Assembly (NCBI GenBank): GCA_002368155.1
Contig: AP018180.1
Span: 620,001-684,000, forward strand
Length of the DNA stretch: 64,000 nt
DNA from: Nostoc carneum NIES-2107
GTDB lineage: Bacteria; Cyanobacteriota; Cyanobacteriia; Cyanobacteriales; Nostocaceae
Reading direction: 5' to 3'
Below, piece by piece: positions 54,920 through 64,000 of this stretch (its first letter is position 1; every line of letters starts with the position of its first letter). Position numbers and translations under genes: made by a program. The notes under the pieces are model-generated. The model did no database searches, was not told the DNA's origin, and saw only the letters and a program-made list of their open reading frames with translations.

Positions 54920-56065
54920 ATGATCCAAAGTTTAAATTCCGTTCCTGCCTTTGATATTAAACAGCAATACTCGACTATAGAAGCAGAAGTGAGTGCTGCT
55001 GTTTTAGAAGTTTTGGCTTCTGGTCGTTATATTGGCGGGCCTGTAGTAGAAGGTTTTGAAAAACAGTTTGCTGCTTATCATGGCGTAACTGAATGTGTAG
55101 CTTGTAATTCTGGTACTGATGCACTTTTTCTCGCGCTACGGGCTTTAAATATTGGCGCAGGTGATGAAGTAATTACGACAACTTTCACTTTTATTGCTAC
55201 GGCTGAGGTAATTAGTGCTGTAGGTGCCAAGCCGGTTTTTGTTGATATTGATGATACTTTTAATTTTGATTTACAACAGGTAGCAGCGGCAATTACACCC
55301 AAAACTAAAGCTATTATCCCAGTTCACCTGTTTGGGCAACCTGTAGATATGACGGCGCTAATGGCGATCGCACAGTCTCATAATTTGGTAGTAATTGAAG
55401 ATTGTGCCCAAGCTACAGGCGCAAGTTGGGGTGGTCAAAAAGTAGGTAGTATTGGACATATTGGTTGCTTTAGTTTTTACCCCACGAAAAACCTTGGTGG
55501 TTGCGGTGATGGTGGTGCAATCACTACTAACGACCCAGCTATTGCCAGTCAACTGCGGGTATTACGCGAGCATGGTAGCAAAGTTCGCTACCTTCATGAA
55601 GAAATTGGTGTAAATAGCCGTTTGGATGCAATACAGGCAGTGATTCTAGGAATTAAACTGCCTCATCTGGATAATTGGAATGAAAGACGGCGGGCGATCG
55701 CAGCTTATTATCACGAATTCCTCAGCCAAGTTCCCGGCTTAATCGCGCCTCAAGAATTAGCAGGGGGCGTTGGTGTATGGAATCAATATACAATTCGCGT
55801 CTCTGGTAAAGGACGCAATGGTGCTACTGCCCAATATCGAGACTCAGTGCGCCAGCAATTGCAGGAACGGGGCGTAGGTTCAATGGTTTATTATCCCCTG
55901 CCTTTACATTTGCAGCCAGTTTATCAAGACCTCGGCTATCAACCAGGATACTTACCAGTATCAGAGCAAATCTCTCATGAGGTAATTGCTTTACCCATGT
56001 ACCCAGAACTAACCCAAGAACAGCAAGACCAAGTAATCTACGCCCTGAAAGATTGTTTGGGATAA
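54920..56065 (+). CDS. DegT/DnrJ/EryC1/StrS-family PLP aminotransferase
   Basis: 381 residues. PLP fold type I sugar aminotransferase: CNSGTDALFLALRALNIGAGDEVITTTFTFIATAEVI (about 61-96), VIEDCAQATGASWGGQKVG (Asp for the PLP ring nitrogen, about 156) and FSFYPTKNLGGCGDGGAI (PLP lysine near 190). Such enzymes put amino groups on nucleotide-linked keto-sugars for surface polysaccharides or antibiotics. No other polysaccharide genes are nearby, so the product is unknown. The gene looks complete, and ATG 54920 matches the family start. Confidence 0.92.
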   Translation: MIQSLNSVPAFDIKQQYSTIEAEVSAAVLEVLASGRYIGGPVVEGFEKQFAAYHGVTECVACNSGTDALFLALRALNIGAGDEVITTTFTFIATAEVISAVGAKPVFVDIDDTFNFDLQQVAAAITPKTKAIIPVHLFGQPVDMTALMAIAQSHNLVVIEDCAQATGASWGGQKVGSIGHIGCFSFYPTKNLGGCGDGGAITTNDPAIASQLRVLREHGSKVRYLHEEIGVNSRLDAIQAVILGIKLPHLDNWNERRRAIAAYYHEFLSQVPGLIAPQELAGGVGVWNQYTIRVSGKGRNGATAQYRDSVRQQLQERGVGSMVYYPLPLHLQPVYQDLGYQPGYLPVSEQISHEVIALPMYPELTQEQQDQVIYALKDCLG

Positions 56066-56158
56066 AAGAGGCAGAGGGGCAGGGGACAGGGAGCAGGGGG
56101 AGCAAGGGAAAATCATTTATGTCCTATGCCCCATGCCCCATGCCCCATGCCCCATGCC
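56066..56158. repeat. STRR spacer
   Basis: gcagaggggcaggggacaggg units (56070-56105) and ccccatgccccatgccccatgcccc (56125-56155). Convergent gene ends. Confidence 0.8.
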
Positions 56159-56902
56159 CTATTTAACCTCTACTTTAGCGGTTGCTAAGGCTTCAACGAT
56201 GCTGCGAACGGCGGCAATCATGGCTACTTCGCTGTTGAGTTGGTTAATTGCAGAACCAACACCAACACCCGCTGCACCAGCGGCGATCGCAAGTGGTGCT
56301 GTGACGCTAGAAATGCCGGAAGCGCATAATACTGGTACGGAAACTGCACGGGAAATTTCAAAAGCTGCTGCCAAGGTGGGAGCAGCTTTTTCAATTAGGC
56401 CCAAGGTTCCGGGGTGGGCGGGGTTGCTGCTGGTGCCGCCTTCGCTTTGGATAATATCAGCGCCAGCTTTGACTAATTCTTCTGCTAGTTGTACCTGTTT
56501 ATCTAGTGTCAGGATGTGGGGAACGGTAACAGATAAGGTAATTTCTGGCAGTAAGGCGCGGGTTTGGTGAGTTAGTGCGAGAACTTCCTCAGCCTCAAAT
56601 TTACGGCCTTTAGCATAGAAAGAATCAAAGTTTCCGATTTCAATTAAATCTGCACCAGCTGCCACAGCTTGCAAAAATTTTTCTGGCTCTACTGCTGATA
56701 CACAGATTGGTAAATTGGTCAATGTTTTTGCTAATTTGACTAAATCAGCATCGGCAGCGATATCAACAAATGTAGCACCACCTAAATCGGCGGCTTTGAT
56801 AGTAGCGGCGACGCGATCGCTATCAAAGTTATTTAAACCGCTGATCGCTTTCAGGACACAGCGGTTAGCAAAAGCACGTTGAAGAGAAGAATGCATTGTC
56901 AT
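56159..56902 (-). CDS. ycf23: Ycf23 / DUF561 TIM-barrel protein
   Basis: 247 residues. TIM-barrel pattern with KAISGLNNFDSDRVAATIKAADLGGATFVDIAAD (about 18-51), PICVSAVEPEKFLQAVAAGADLIEIGNFDSFY (about 65-96) and a C-terminal phosphate-binding-like PVLCASGISSVTAPLAIAAGAAGVGVGSAIN. Ycf23 is conserved in cyanobacteria and red-algal plastids and suspected to be an enzyme or regulator; the reaction is unknown. Single gene. Upstream (56945-56995) is a gtcatttgtcatt STRR. Confidence 0.88.
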   Translation of the reverse strand: MTMHSSLQRAFANRCVLKAISGLNNFDSDRVAATIKAADLGGATFVDIAADADLVKLAKTLTNLPICVSAVEPEKFLQAVAAGADLIEIGNFDSFYAKGRKFEAEEVLALTHQTRALLPEITLSVTVPHILTLDKQVQLAEELVKAGADIIQSEGGTSSNPAHPGTLGLIEKAAPTLAAAFEISRAVSVPVLCASGISSVTAPLAIAAGAAGVGVGSAINQLNSEVAMIAAVRSIVEALATAKVEVK

Positions 56903-56976
56903 ACTTCGTTGTTTGAAGCTACGAAAATTAGGTATATTCTACCGTTAGTCATTTGTCATTGGTCATTTGTCATTGG

Positions 56977-57306
56977 TCATTTGTCATTTGTGTTTGTTAT
57001 TTCCCCTTGTCCCCTCATCTCCCTTCCTTTGTCCCCAGTCCCTAATCCCCAGTCCCCAATCCTAAAGGGTAACTTAATTGTAAAAGTGCTACCTTTACCT
57101 AATTCGCTTTGTACGTCTAAGCTACCGTGGTGTGTTTGGACGATGGCTTTGGCGATCGCTAATCCTAATCCAGAACCGCCGGTAGTGCGAGAGCGATCGC
57201 TGTTGACTCGGTAGAAGCGATCAAAGATTCGCGTCAATTCTAGCTGGGGAATACCAATGCCTGTATCTTCTACTTGAATCACGGCATAATGATCATTGCG
57301 GTCTAG
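56977..57306 (-). pseudogene. Histidine kinase remnant (C-terminal HATPase part), truncated by a MITE
   Basis: Only the end of a kinase ATP-binding domain is left: VQVEDTGIGIP (G1 box), IFDRFYRV (F box) and GGSGLGLAI (G2 box). The frame is cut at 57306 by the MITE at 57307-57518; the N box, dimerisation and sensor parts are not found beyond it. At the other end the normal stop after FTIKLPF is missing and the frame runs on through ggggatt STRR units to 56977. The product cannot be a working kinase. Confidence 0.85.
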
Positions 57307-57518
57307 TATAGCGTTTCCCTGGCTACTGAAGTACACACAAACCTTTTATATCAAAACAAGTAGCTTTAAAAATGTACCTCACTAGTGGTCTGTCCCATTA
57401 ATTTTGCTGGGTGAACTCATTCTTCATTTCTCTTCCTTTGTGTACTTCGCGCCTTTGCGGTTCGTTCCTCAACTCCTCAGAACTTATGGGACAGACCACT
57501 AGATTGAGAAACGCTATA
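57307..57518. repeat. 95-bp MITE, interrupted copy
   Basis: Ends TATAGCGTTTCCC / GAGAAACGCTATA. Subtracting the insertion at 57386-57498 and its duplicated CTAG leaves 95 bp that match the intact copy at 51259-51353, inverted. The element cut the histidine kinase gene. Confidence 0.92.
57386..57498. repeat. 113-bp MITE inserted in the 95-bp MITE, CTAG duplication
   Basis: Ends TGGTCTGTCCCAT / ATGGGACAGACCA are perfect 13-bp inverted repeats. CTAG is duplicated at 57382-57385 and 57499-57502; the intact MITE copy has a single CTAG at the matching place. The inside carries the common ttcgcgcctttgcggttcg fragment. Confidence 0.92.
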
Positions 57519-57641
57519 CTCTGGCAACCCAACTTTAAGGGGTAAAGAAACGAACCACGAAGACGCGAAGCACTCAAAGAAAGAGGAAAAGAAAGAACTA
57601 GAAAATTTGATGCACCTAGCAAAGTTAACTTGTCAGACTAC

Positions 57642-58951
57642 TAGTACTCCACCACATTAATTCTGATGGGTACACGCCAGAGCGATCGTATACTAGTATA
57701 AGCTGGATAATTAAGGCATTAGTAAGTTGGATATAAAAATTTATTCATCATGGCTATCAAACATCAAGTCAACTTAACCATTGAGGATAAAGAACAACTT
57801 GAACAAATTACTAAAAAAGGAAAAATTCAGGCAAGAAAACTAAAACGGGTGCAGATACTATTAATGTCATCTGCTGGATATAAAGATGAAGAGATAGCCA
57901 ACATAATAGGTGTGAGTGTAGCAACTATAGAGCGAATTCGGAAAAAATTTGTATCGTCAGGATTGGAGTCAGCCTTAAATGAAAAACCCCGTCCAGGTAA
58001 AGTAAGAAAGTTAAATGGGACAGCAGAGGCTTTTTTAGTTGCTACCGCATGTAGTAATCCACCTTCAGGGCGAGAATGTTGGACAATGGAATTACTAGCT
58101 AATAAATTAGTACAACTTGAAATTGTAGATAATATTAGCGATGAAACTGTACGTCGAACTTTAAAAAAAACGAAATCAAGCCGTGGCTAGTAGAGCAATG
58201 GTGTATTCCAACAGTCAGTCCGGAGTTCGTGTGGCGAATGGAAGATGTCTTAGATTTATATGCTCAAACAGATGATCCAAAACGTCCGAGAGTTTGTTTT
58301 GACGAGCGTCCGGTACAATTACTTGGTGATACAAAAGTTCCCATACCGGCAAAACCAGGACAAGCAAGACGCGTTGATTACGAGTATGAGCGCTTGGGCA
58401 ATTGTAATTTATTCACGTTTATAGAACCAACAAAAGGTTGGCGACACATTAAAGTTACAGATAGAAGAACTGCGGTAGATTTTGCTCATTGTATGAAAGA
58501 TTTGGTAGACATTCATTATCCAAAAGCTGAGTTAATTAGGATTATTATGGACAACCTAAATACTCATACGCCATCTGCTTTATACCAAGCTTTTCATCCC
58601 GAAGAAGCTAGAAGAATTTTGAAAAAACTAGAGTTTCATTATACTCCTAAACATGGTAGTTGGTTGAATATGGCAGAAATTGAATTGTCAGTTCTTTCTC
58701 GCCAATGTTTAAATCGACGCATCCCAAATCAGAAAATTTTAAAATCTGAAATCGCTGCTTGGGAGCAGACAAGAAATCAAGAAAAAGCAACTATTACCTG
58801 GCGGTTTACAAATGATGATGCTCGTGTCAAGTTGCAAAAATTATATCCAAAAACACAGGAATCTGACGAAATTAAAAATCTTCAACAGCCAATGTGTGAT
58901 TGTGCGATCGCTCTGGCGTGTACCCATCAGAATTAATGTGGTGGAGTACTA
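57642..58951 (+). mobile_element. IS630-family insertion sequence with 47-bp perfect ends
   Basis: Left end from 57642 (TAGTACTCCACCACATTAAT) and right end to 58951 are perfect inverted repeats for about 47 bp, reaching a GAGCGATCG segment that is part of a HIP1-like site. Terminal TA pairs give the usual target duplication. It lies 120 bp from the nested MITE. Long identical ends suggest recent arrival. Confidence 0.92.
57750..58936 (+). CDS. IS630 transposase, two frames joined by probable -1 frameshift
   Basis: The first frame (57750-58190) carries the HTH part (KLKRVQILLMSSAGYKDEEIANIIGVSVATIERIRKKF). The second (about 58170-58936) carries the DDE domain: CFDERPVQLLGDTK, IRIIMDNLNTHTPSALY and KHGSWLNMAEIEL. 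A run of eight A at 58163-58170 lies where they meet; a -1 slip gives the continuous LKKNEIKPWLVEQWCIPTVSPEFVW expected for the family. This is the usual IS630 expression strategy, so the element may be active. The last codons run into the right end repeat. Confidence 0.85.
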
Positions 58952-59009
58952 GGCTAACTTTTACAAATAGATAGTAGCTATGTTTATGTCTCTCTATCAA
59001 GTAAAAGCC

Positions 59010-59048
59010 TTGCCATTGTTCGTAATTCGTAATTACGAACAATGGCAA
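59010..59048. terminator. Perfect 18-bp hairpin downstream of ppc
   Basis: Arms TTGCCATTGTTCGTAATT / AATTACGAACAATGGCAA with a 3-base loop, 60 bp beyond the ppc stop. No clean T-run follows on either strand, so it may be a repeat element rather than a true terminator. tgacttttgactcttgactc units follow at 59078-59098. Confidence 0.5.
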
Positions 59049-59107
59049 GAGTCAAAAGCCAAACAACGCTGGACTTTTGACTTTTGACTCTTGACTCAAC
59101 TACCAAA

Positions 59108-62100
59108 TCAGCCTGTATTTCTCATCCCTGCGGCAATACCGTTAATAGTTAACAATGCGCCTCGCAGTAATTCACCTTTACTGTAACGGGAATGAATCAC
59201 ACCAGATGGGGCAGTATTGCGTGATTGGCGGAGGCGTTTCAGTAGGGAAACTTGGATAAACCCTAAAGGTACAATCGTGCCATTGCGTAACTGCACAGAA
59301 CGCTGTAACACTGGATCGCCATCTAATAGGCGACTGTGTCCGGTAATTTTTAACACTAAATCTTTGGTGAGATAATATTCGCTAGAGATTTGCTCAAAAA
59401 CTTTCTCAAATCGCGGTTTATCTTCCGGATTGGATAATTCTTGGACGTAATGCTGCGCCATTTGCATATCTACTTTTGCTAAGGTCATTTCTGCTTTAGA
59501 AATCACCATCTTGAAGAACGGCCACTTAACGTAAAAGTAACGCAGCAATTTCAAGTGTTCTTCTGGTTCAGCTTGCAAAAATTCTTGCAAGGCTGTGCCT
59601 ACACCATACCAGGAAGGCAGTAGAAATCTCGTTTGTGTCCAACTAAATACCCAAGGAATCGCTCTTAAGCTGCTTAAATCTTTCTTACCAGATGGGCGAC
59701 GTGCTGGACGAGAGCTAATTTGCAACTGGCTAATTTCTTCGATGGGAGTTACTTGGTGGAAGAAGTCAATGAAATCTGGTTGCTCATAAATTAAAGCCCG
59801 ATAATGAGAACGCGATCGCGCTGCTAATTCTTCCATTATTTCATTCCAAGGTTCGATATCATCAAACCCTGTCCGCAGCAAGCTGGCTTGAATCACAGCG
59901 GTGGTGATGGTTTCTAGATTGTACAAAGCCAAATCCATCAGCGAATATTTAGAAGCTAAAACTTCGCCTTGTTCCGTAATTTTGATTCTGCCATTAATGC
60001 TGTGACCTGGCTGGGCTAAAATCGCTTCGTAAGCTGGGCCGCCACCTCTACCTACAGAACCACCACGTCCGTGAAAAATTCGCAAATTCACGCCATATTT
60101 TTCTGCTATTTCCTGGAGCGATTTTTGCGCTTTATGAATTTCCCAATTGCTGCTTAAAAAACCAGAGTCTTTATTACTATCAGAATAGCCCAACATTACT
60201 TCTTGCAAGTTCAAGGTCAGCGGACAAGTGGCGTGGATATTGTCTGCGTTTTTCTCATTCGCCTTTACTTGCTCGTAACCGCCAGCTAATAAAGCTCGAT
60301 ATAACGGTAGCTCAAAAAGTTCCCGCATCACCGTTCTGGAGCGTTGCAAGTCTTCTACCGTTTCAAATAAAGGTACAACTTGAATTGTACCAACGGCGAT
60401 CGCGGGGTCAAAAAGTCTGGCTTCTTTGGCTAAGAGCAAAACTTCTAGTACGTCGCTAACTTGGCGGCACATACTAATAATGTAAGTTTGGCAGATTTGT
60501 ACGCCAAATTCTTGTTGTAGTGATCGCAAGACGCGAAAAGTTTGAATGACATCGTTGGTTTTTTCGGAGAATGGTAACTCTGCGGGAATTAAGGGACGGC
60601 GAGTTTGCAATTCCCCTGTTAACCAAGCTACGCGCTGCTCTTCTGTCAGGTCGTTATAAGCTTGGGGTAAGACTTGGAGATATTCTAGAATTTCATTCAA
60701 TGCATCCGAATGACGGGAAGATTCTTGGCGAATATCTAGCTGTGTGAGGTTAAAACCAAAAATTTCTACCTGAGAAATTAAATTATCTAATTCTCGGCAG
60801 CTTAAACCTGTTTCAGTCAAGTTGCGTTGAATCATCCGCAGTTCAGCCAGAAAATCTGCTCCTGACAGATACATTGGCTTGTCTTCATTCTTGGGCGTTT
60901 CCCGCTTATACAAAGCCAAATTGCGATCACGGGTATTTTCCAGCCTTCTTAGAACATAAGATAACTTCAGGCGATATGGTTCTTGGCGATAACGAAGTGC
61001 TAAAGCGTCATAAATTTCGCTCAACTGTGACTGATCCAACTCCAGAGATTCCAGCAAGTCTGGAAGGACATCACTCCAGTGCATCGAGACGCTTAATAAC
61101 TCAATCAATTGCTTGACTGAGTTAATATATCTTTCCAGCACCATTTTGCGCTGATAACAAGCTGTCTGCCAGGTGACATCTGGTGTCACTGAGGGATTAC
61201 CATCTCTATCGGAACCTACCCAAGAACCGAAAGAGCAAAAGTTTTTCTGCGGTGGTTCCAGCCACGGAAAGGTTTTACCCAAAGCGTATGTAAACCGTTT
61301 ATGCAGTTGGGGAATACCATCAAACAACACTTCTTGGAAGTAGTGCAAAGCATAGTCTACTTCATCTAACACTGTCGGCTTGAACTGGTGCAGTTCATCT
61401 GTACGCCACCACAGGCGAATTTCTTCTAGTAACTTTTCTCGGATTTCTGCGGCTTCCCAAGGATACCCGCCTAATGTACTCCCAGAACGGTTTTCTACCG
61501 TATCTAGATGTTGTAATAGATTGACTACTTGTCTTTGCTTATCCCGAATTGTGTGACGCACAATTTCTGTGGGATGGGCTGTAAACACTAAACGCACGTC
61601 TAATTGAGCAATTAGACGTTGAATTTGCTGCGGCGGGACATTGAGTTTGAATAAATGGGGGAATAAAGCAGCAAAAGTGCCTTTCTGCTTGTCTTTTTCT
61701 TTCGCCAACCAACTCTTGGCTAATAAATCGGCACCAATTCCCCGATTTACAGGTGCATCGTTTTCTAGCTGATTAGATGAATAGGTAATATTAGGTAATA
61801 TTTCCGGATCTTCTAGCTCTGTTTCTGCCTCAGAATAGCGAGTTAATTGCTGCCGTTGTTCATATTCCTGCTCTATGATGTTGATCAGCTGAAAATACAG
61901 CGCAAAAGCGCGAGCCGCTCGGATGGCTTCATTAATGTTCAGTTGTTCAATCAACTTCACTGCGGATTCGGCTTGGTCATGAGTAGCTTGACCTTCTGGC
62001 GAACACAGCGCGCGCAATTGTTCCAATAAATCCACCATTTTTTGCCCGCATTCTTGCTGGAGTACCGCCTCCCACAGTTCCTCAACTATTTGGAGACGAT

Positions 62101-62170
62101 GGCGTAAAAATAACTCTGAGGCGGGGTAGATTTTCGCTGCCTGAGACAAAGAGTATAAAACAGAACTCAT
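59108..62170 (-). CDS. ppc: Phosphoenolpyruvate carboxylase
   Basis: 1020 residues, cytosolic. It carboxylates PEP with bicarbonate to oxaloacetate, refilling the incomplete TCA cycle and supplying C4 skeletons. Catalytic segments are present: [18 protein letters not shown] (His near residue 198), [15 protein letters not shown] (about 316-330) and [19 protein letters not shown] (about 700, glycine loop). [15 protein letters not shown] is also seen, and the C-terminus ends AGMRNTG as usual. Length and the extended N-terminus fit cyanobacterial enzymes. ATG 62170 is a normal start. Single gene. Confidence 0.97.
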   Translation of the reverse strand: MSSVLYSLSQAAKIYPASELFLRHRLQIVEELWEAVLQQECGQKMVDLLEQLRALCSPEGQATHDQAESAVKLIEQLNINEAIRAARAFALYFQLINIIEQEYEQRQQLTRYSEAETELEDPEILPNITYSSNQLENDAPVNRGIGADLLAKSWLAKEKDKQKGTFAALFPHLFKLNVPPQQIQRLIAQLDVRLVFTAHPTEIVRHTIRDKQRQVVNLLQHLDTVENRSGSTLGGYPWEAAEIREKLLEEIRLWWRTDELHQFKPTVLDEVDYALHYFQEVLFDGIPQLHKRFTYALGKTFPWLEPPQKNFCSFGSWVGSDRDGNPSVTPDVTWQTACYQRKMVLERYINSVKQLIELLSVSMHWSDVLPDLLESLELDQSQLSEIYDALALRYRQEPYRLKLSYVLRRLENTRDRNLALYKRETPKNEDKPMYLSGADFLAELRMIQRNLTETGLSCRELDNLISQVEIFGFNLTQLDIRQESSRHSDALNEILEYLQVLPQAYNDLTEEQRVAWLTGELQTRRPLIPAELPFSEKTNDVIQTFRVLRSLQQEFGVQICQTYIISMCRQVSDVLEVLLLAKEARLFDPAIAVGTIQVVPLFETVEDLQRSRTVMRELFELPLYRALLAGGYEQVKANEKNADNIHATCPLTLNLQEVMLGYSDSNKDSGFLSSNWEIHKAQKSLQEIAEKYGVNLRIFHGRGGSVGRGGGPAYEAILAQPGHSINGRIKITEQGEVLASKYSLMDLALYNLETITTAVIQASLLRTGFDDIEPWNEIMEELAARSRSHYRALIYEQPDFIDFFHQVTPIEEISQLQISSRPARRPSGKKDLSSLRAIPWVFSWTQTRFLLPSWYGVGTALQEFLQAEPEEHLKLLRYFYVKWPFFKMVISKAEMTLAKVDMQMAQHYVQELSNPEDKPRFEKVFEQISSEYYLTKDLVLKITGHSRLLDGDPVLQRSVQLRNGTIVPLGFIQVSLLKRLRQSRNTAPSGVIHSRYSKGELLRGALLTINGIAAGMRNTG

Positions 62171-62273
62171 ATTTGCTATATTGTGCCAAAACGATTATTG
62201 TTTAGAATTCTTTGTGGTGTAGTCCAAACTTCTGGCATCTGTCCAGAATGGAGCATTTTTTAGAGTAAAATTT

Positions 62274-62510
62274 TTAACTGTGATTGAATTCGTTGTCTTC
62301 TGGGAAGTCGAGTATGGGTAGGCGATCGCCCCGAAATAATTCTTCACTGGCTTGGCCCATAGCTTCTAGGGCTTTTACTGAGGCATTTCCTGCTGTACAC
62401 AGCAGTAGTATAGACGCTGTACCTATTTGTAAAAGCAAAGATTGGGGAATGCTAAACAGCAACAGATTTAATTCTGAGTTAGGTGAAGGTTTTTGGGTTG
62501 CAGGTGACAT
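62274..62510 (-). CDS. Small conserved cyanobacterial membrane protein
   Basis: 78 residues with one hydrophobic helix (about 16-40, LLLFSIPQSLLLQIGTASILLLC) and a charged tail (EELFRGDRLPILDFPEDNEFNHS). I recognise the general pattern from other heterocystous cyanobacteria but no function. It lies upstream of ppc on the same strand, 103 bp away. Confidence 0.65.
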   Translation of the reverse strand: MSPATQKPSPNSELNLLLFSIPQSLLLQIGTASILLLCTAGNASVKALEAMGQASEELFRGDRLPILDFPEDNEFNHS

Positions 62511-62727
62511 TGCTAATTTTCGTTTGTTTGCAGATTAGTAAAATAAACAAAAAATCAAACAGAGACGTTGCTCGCAACAAGACATCTAAAATCTTTGCCA
62601 ATTTTGCAAGCGCATAAGGTAACAAAAGTGTTAAAACCAAACGTCAGGGTGTGATAAATGTATGGTTCTAGTTTACAAGCGCAGGCACTATCCCCCAATA
62701 CTCGCTTTCTCTAAAAGTTAACTGCCC
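62511..62727. other. Divergent promoter spacer
   Basis: About 217 bp between the small membrane protein and the last gene. No repeat or hairpin recognised. Confidence 0.4.
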
Positions 62728-64000
62728 ATGAAAACAGCATTACTAGATCGCCAAAAATCCCTAGTGCAATGGGTAAGCCAAGCAACTGGGATTAGCACTT
62801 TCGGGGTGAAAGTCCAGTTACGGGGAAATGACTTACATATCCTTTGTGAAGGCAAAGAGTGTCCAGGACGTTGGCGCACTTTATATGACTTGCTACAAGC
62901 AATCCAGCAAACAGACTTGGATGTCCTCACAAATGGCGAACAACCCTCAATATACCAAGTATTTGTCTACGGCCGAAAAAAAGGCGATGGGCGACCCCAG
63001 TGGTGCCATCGAGTTTATTTAAATCAGCTCGAACGACATTTGGAAGAGGCGAAGCAGGGCTTATTAGAAGATAAGCTAAAATCGCAACCAGGCGGAGCGC
63101 TGATTTTATCTAACGAAAGTTTGGCAAGAAAAGGAAATCCCGATGCCATTGCCCGTTATCTCAGCGAAACTCTGAGTACTTTTGGTGTGGCTGTAGAAGT
63201 TAAAGTCAAACCGCAACCCAGCACAGAAAATAACCAAGTACAAGAACAACGCTTATGGATATTTTGTCAGTCGAGTTATAGTCCCGATCCTTCACTGTTG
63301 GCAGAGCCTATCGCCCAGAAGCTACGCAATCTGAAGTTGACAGGCTACCATGATGCGGTGATTTTTTCCCAGGTGAAGGGCGAAAATAAACCCGAGTGGC
63401 GATTGCGGGTGGATTTAACACCGCCCGAGGAGATGCTCAAGGAATGGGCACGTTGGGGGGATGTACAGTCTATTGCCAGGCTGTTAACTGAGGAGTTATC
63501 AAATGCCAATGTTGCTGTGCAAACTTCTCTGCAAGAATCAACTCTACATATTTTTTGTACTCCCAGTTCTGATGCTTCTTTAGAAGCAGCCCCAGAAAAA
63601 CAATTATGCTTACATAAAATCAAATCTAAATTAGAAGCGATCGCTCCCCAAGGGATCAAAGCTGCTACTGTCTACGGCCAAAAAATCGCCGACAAGCAGC
63701 CTGCTTGGATTGACTGGCTCACCTTACCAGCCGCCATACATGAACCTTTGGCCCCAACAGCCTTAGAATTGGCTAATTCGGGTGATGAATTTGCAATTAA
63801 TTATTTATTAGAACGGTTACTGAATCCTGATTTAGATTGGCGCTTGAAAACAGGCGGTGCCAAGATTACCCTGTTGCACAAAGGTGATTTGTTTCACGTC
63901 ATGTGTGATGCACCTGTCTGTCCATCCCGCAAGAAAGTGGCAAACAAAGTAGTAGAGTTGCTGCGCCAGTTCAAAATCCCTGGAGTGATGGGAGTCCGCG
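62728..64000 (+). CDS. Conserved cyanobacterial protein, 5' part only (runs off the window)
   Basis: ATG 62728 opens a frame of 424 codons that is still open at 64000. The protein starts MKTALLDRQKSLVQWVSQ and contains at least three related modules centred on a short strand-Cys motif: GNDLHILCEGKECPGRW (about 34-50), ESTLHIFCTPSSD (about 270-282) and GDLFHVMCDAPVCP (about 389-402), each followed by a helical half, a VYGxK-type strand or both. This suggests an internal repeat architecture. A link to DUF1574-type proteins of cyanobacteria is possible but not certain. No signal peptide. Confidence 0.75.
   Translation, partial: MKTALLDRQKSLVQWVSQATGISTFGVKVQLRGNDLHILCEGKECPGRWRTLYDLLQAIQQTDLDVLTNGEQPSIYQVFVYGRKKGDGRPQWCHRVYLNQLERHLEEAKQGLLEDKLKSQPGGALILSNESLARKGNPDAIARYLSETLSTFGVAVEVKVKPQPSTENNQVQEQRLWIFCQSSYSPDPSLLAEPIAQKLRNLKLTGYHDAVIFSQVKGENKPEWRLRVDLTPPEEMLKEWARWGDVQSIARLLTEELSNANVAVQTSLQESTLHIFCTPSSDASLEAAPEKQLCLHKIKSKLEAIAPQGIKAATVYGQKIADKQPAWIDWLTLPAAIHEPLAPTALELANSGDEFAINYLLERLLNPDLDWRLKTGGAKITLLHKGDLFHVMCDAPVCPSRKKVANKVVELLRQFKIPGVMGVR

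Overview
This is a chromosomal segment of a filamentous, very probably heterocyst-forming cyanobacterium (Nostocales; Nostoc, Tolypothrix, Calothrix and Scytonema types all fit). The evidence is the very frequent HIP1 octamer GCGATCGC, heptanucleotide STRR-type tandem repeats between genes (ggggatt/ggggact, taatgag, atgacaa units), an IS701-family element, and cyanobacterial markers: Ycf23/DUF561, DUF2839, DUF1815, a glycine-rich RRM protein, ferredoxin-type sulfite reductase and a cyanobacterial PEP carboxylase. The species cannot be fixed from the sequence. I see no CRISPR array, rRNA or prophage.

Layout. 1-4.1 kb: a 63-bp tandem repeat, then a large secreted TPR-CHAT protein with ten nearly identical 42-residue repeats. 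4.5-9.8 kb: a cyclase-family hydrolase, a small membrane protein, a divergent transketolase and, facing away from it, a DeoR regulator. 10-15.8 kb: an orphan zinc-type metal-binding lipoprotein with a Fur/Zur-like box, GrpB, PAP2, DUF427, an M14 carboxypeptidase and an RNA-binding protein with its terminator. 16.3-20.9 kb: tRNA-Arg(TCT), three conserved cyanobacterial unknowns and an ADP-ribosylglycohydrolase. 21-23.7 kb: a decayed IS5-like element and an IS630 element. 23.9-31.5 kb: a beta-barrel-like protein, sulfite reductase with an unusual tail, a PPIase/ABC-exporter pair and a DUF92 (VTE6-like) protein. 31.7-34 kb: an IS1380 element inserted in a palindromic dispersed repeat. 34.1-44.6 kb: VOC protein, lipase, an LEA-like 11-mer protein, TPR protein, RsmE, aldo/keto reductase, LTxxQ-type periplasmic protein, M48 protease, a degenerate DinG-like helicase and DUF2839. 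45.5-51.2 kb: DUF1815, a second TPR-CHAT lipoprotein, a thioesterase and small membrane proteins. 51.2-53 kb: a nest of mobile elements around an IS701 copy. 53-64 kb: CAP lipoprotein, FetB-like permease, DegT aminotransferase, Ycf23, a histidine kinase remnant cut by a nested MITE, a second IS630, PEP carboxylase and a conserved protein running off the window end.

Most genes are single transcription units separated by repeat-rich spacers. Clear operon-like pairs are PPIase to ABC exporter (overlapping by about 50 bp) and the membrane protein/HTH pair at 17.9-19.8 kb. The strongest direct observations are the mobile-element architecture. A 95-bp MITE occurs intact at 51259-51353, and again at 57307-57518 interrupted by a 113-bp element with a CTAG duplication; 212 minus 113 minus 4 gives exactly 95. 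STRR repeats have also entered the reading frame of the ABC exporter. The most suggestive protein findings are a ribbon-helix-helix-like tail on sulfite reductase, an exporter with a cyclic-nucleotide-binding-like domain and a dead C39 domain, a helicase homologue without its ATPase motifs, and an LEA-like 11-mer protein.
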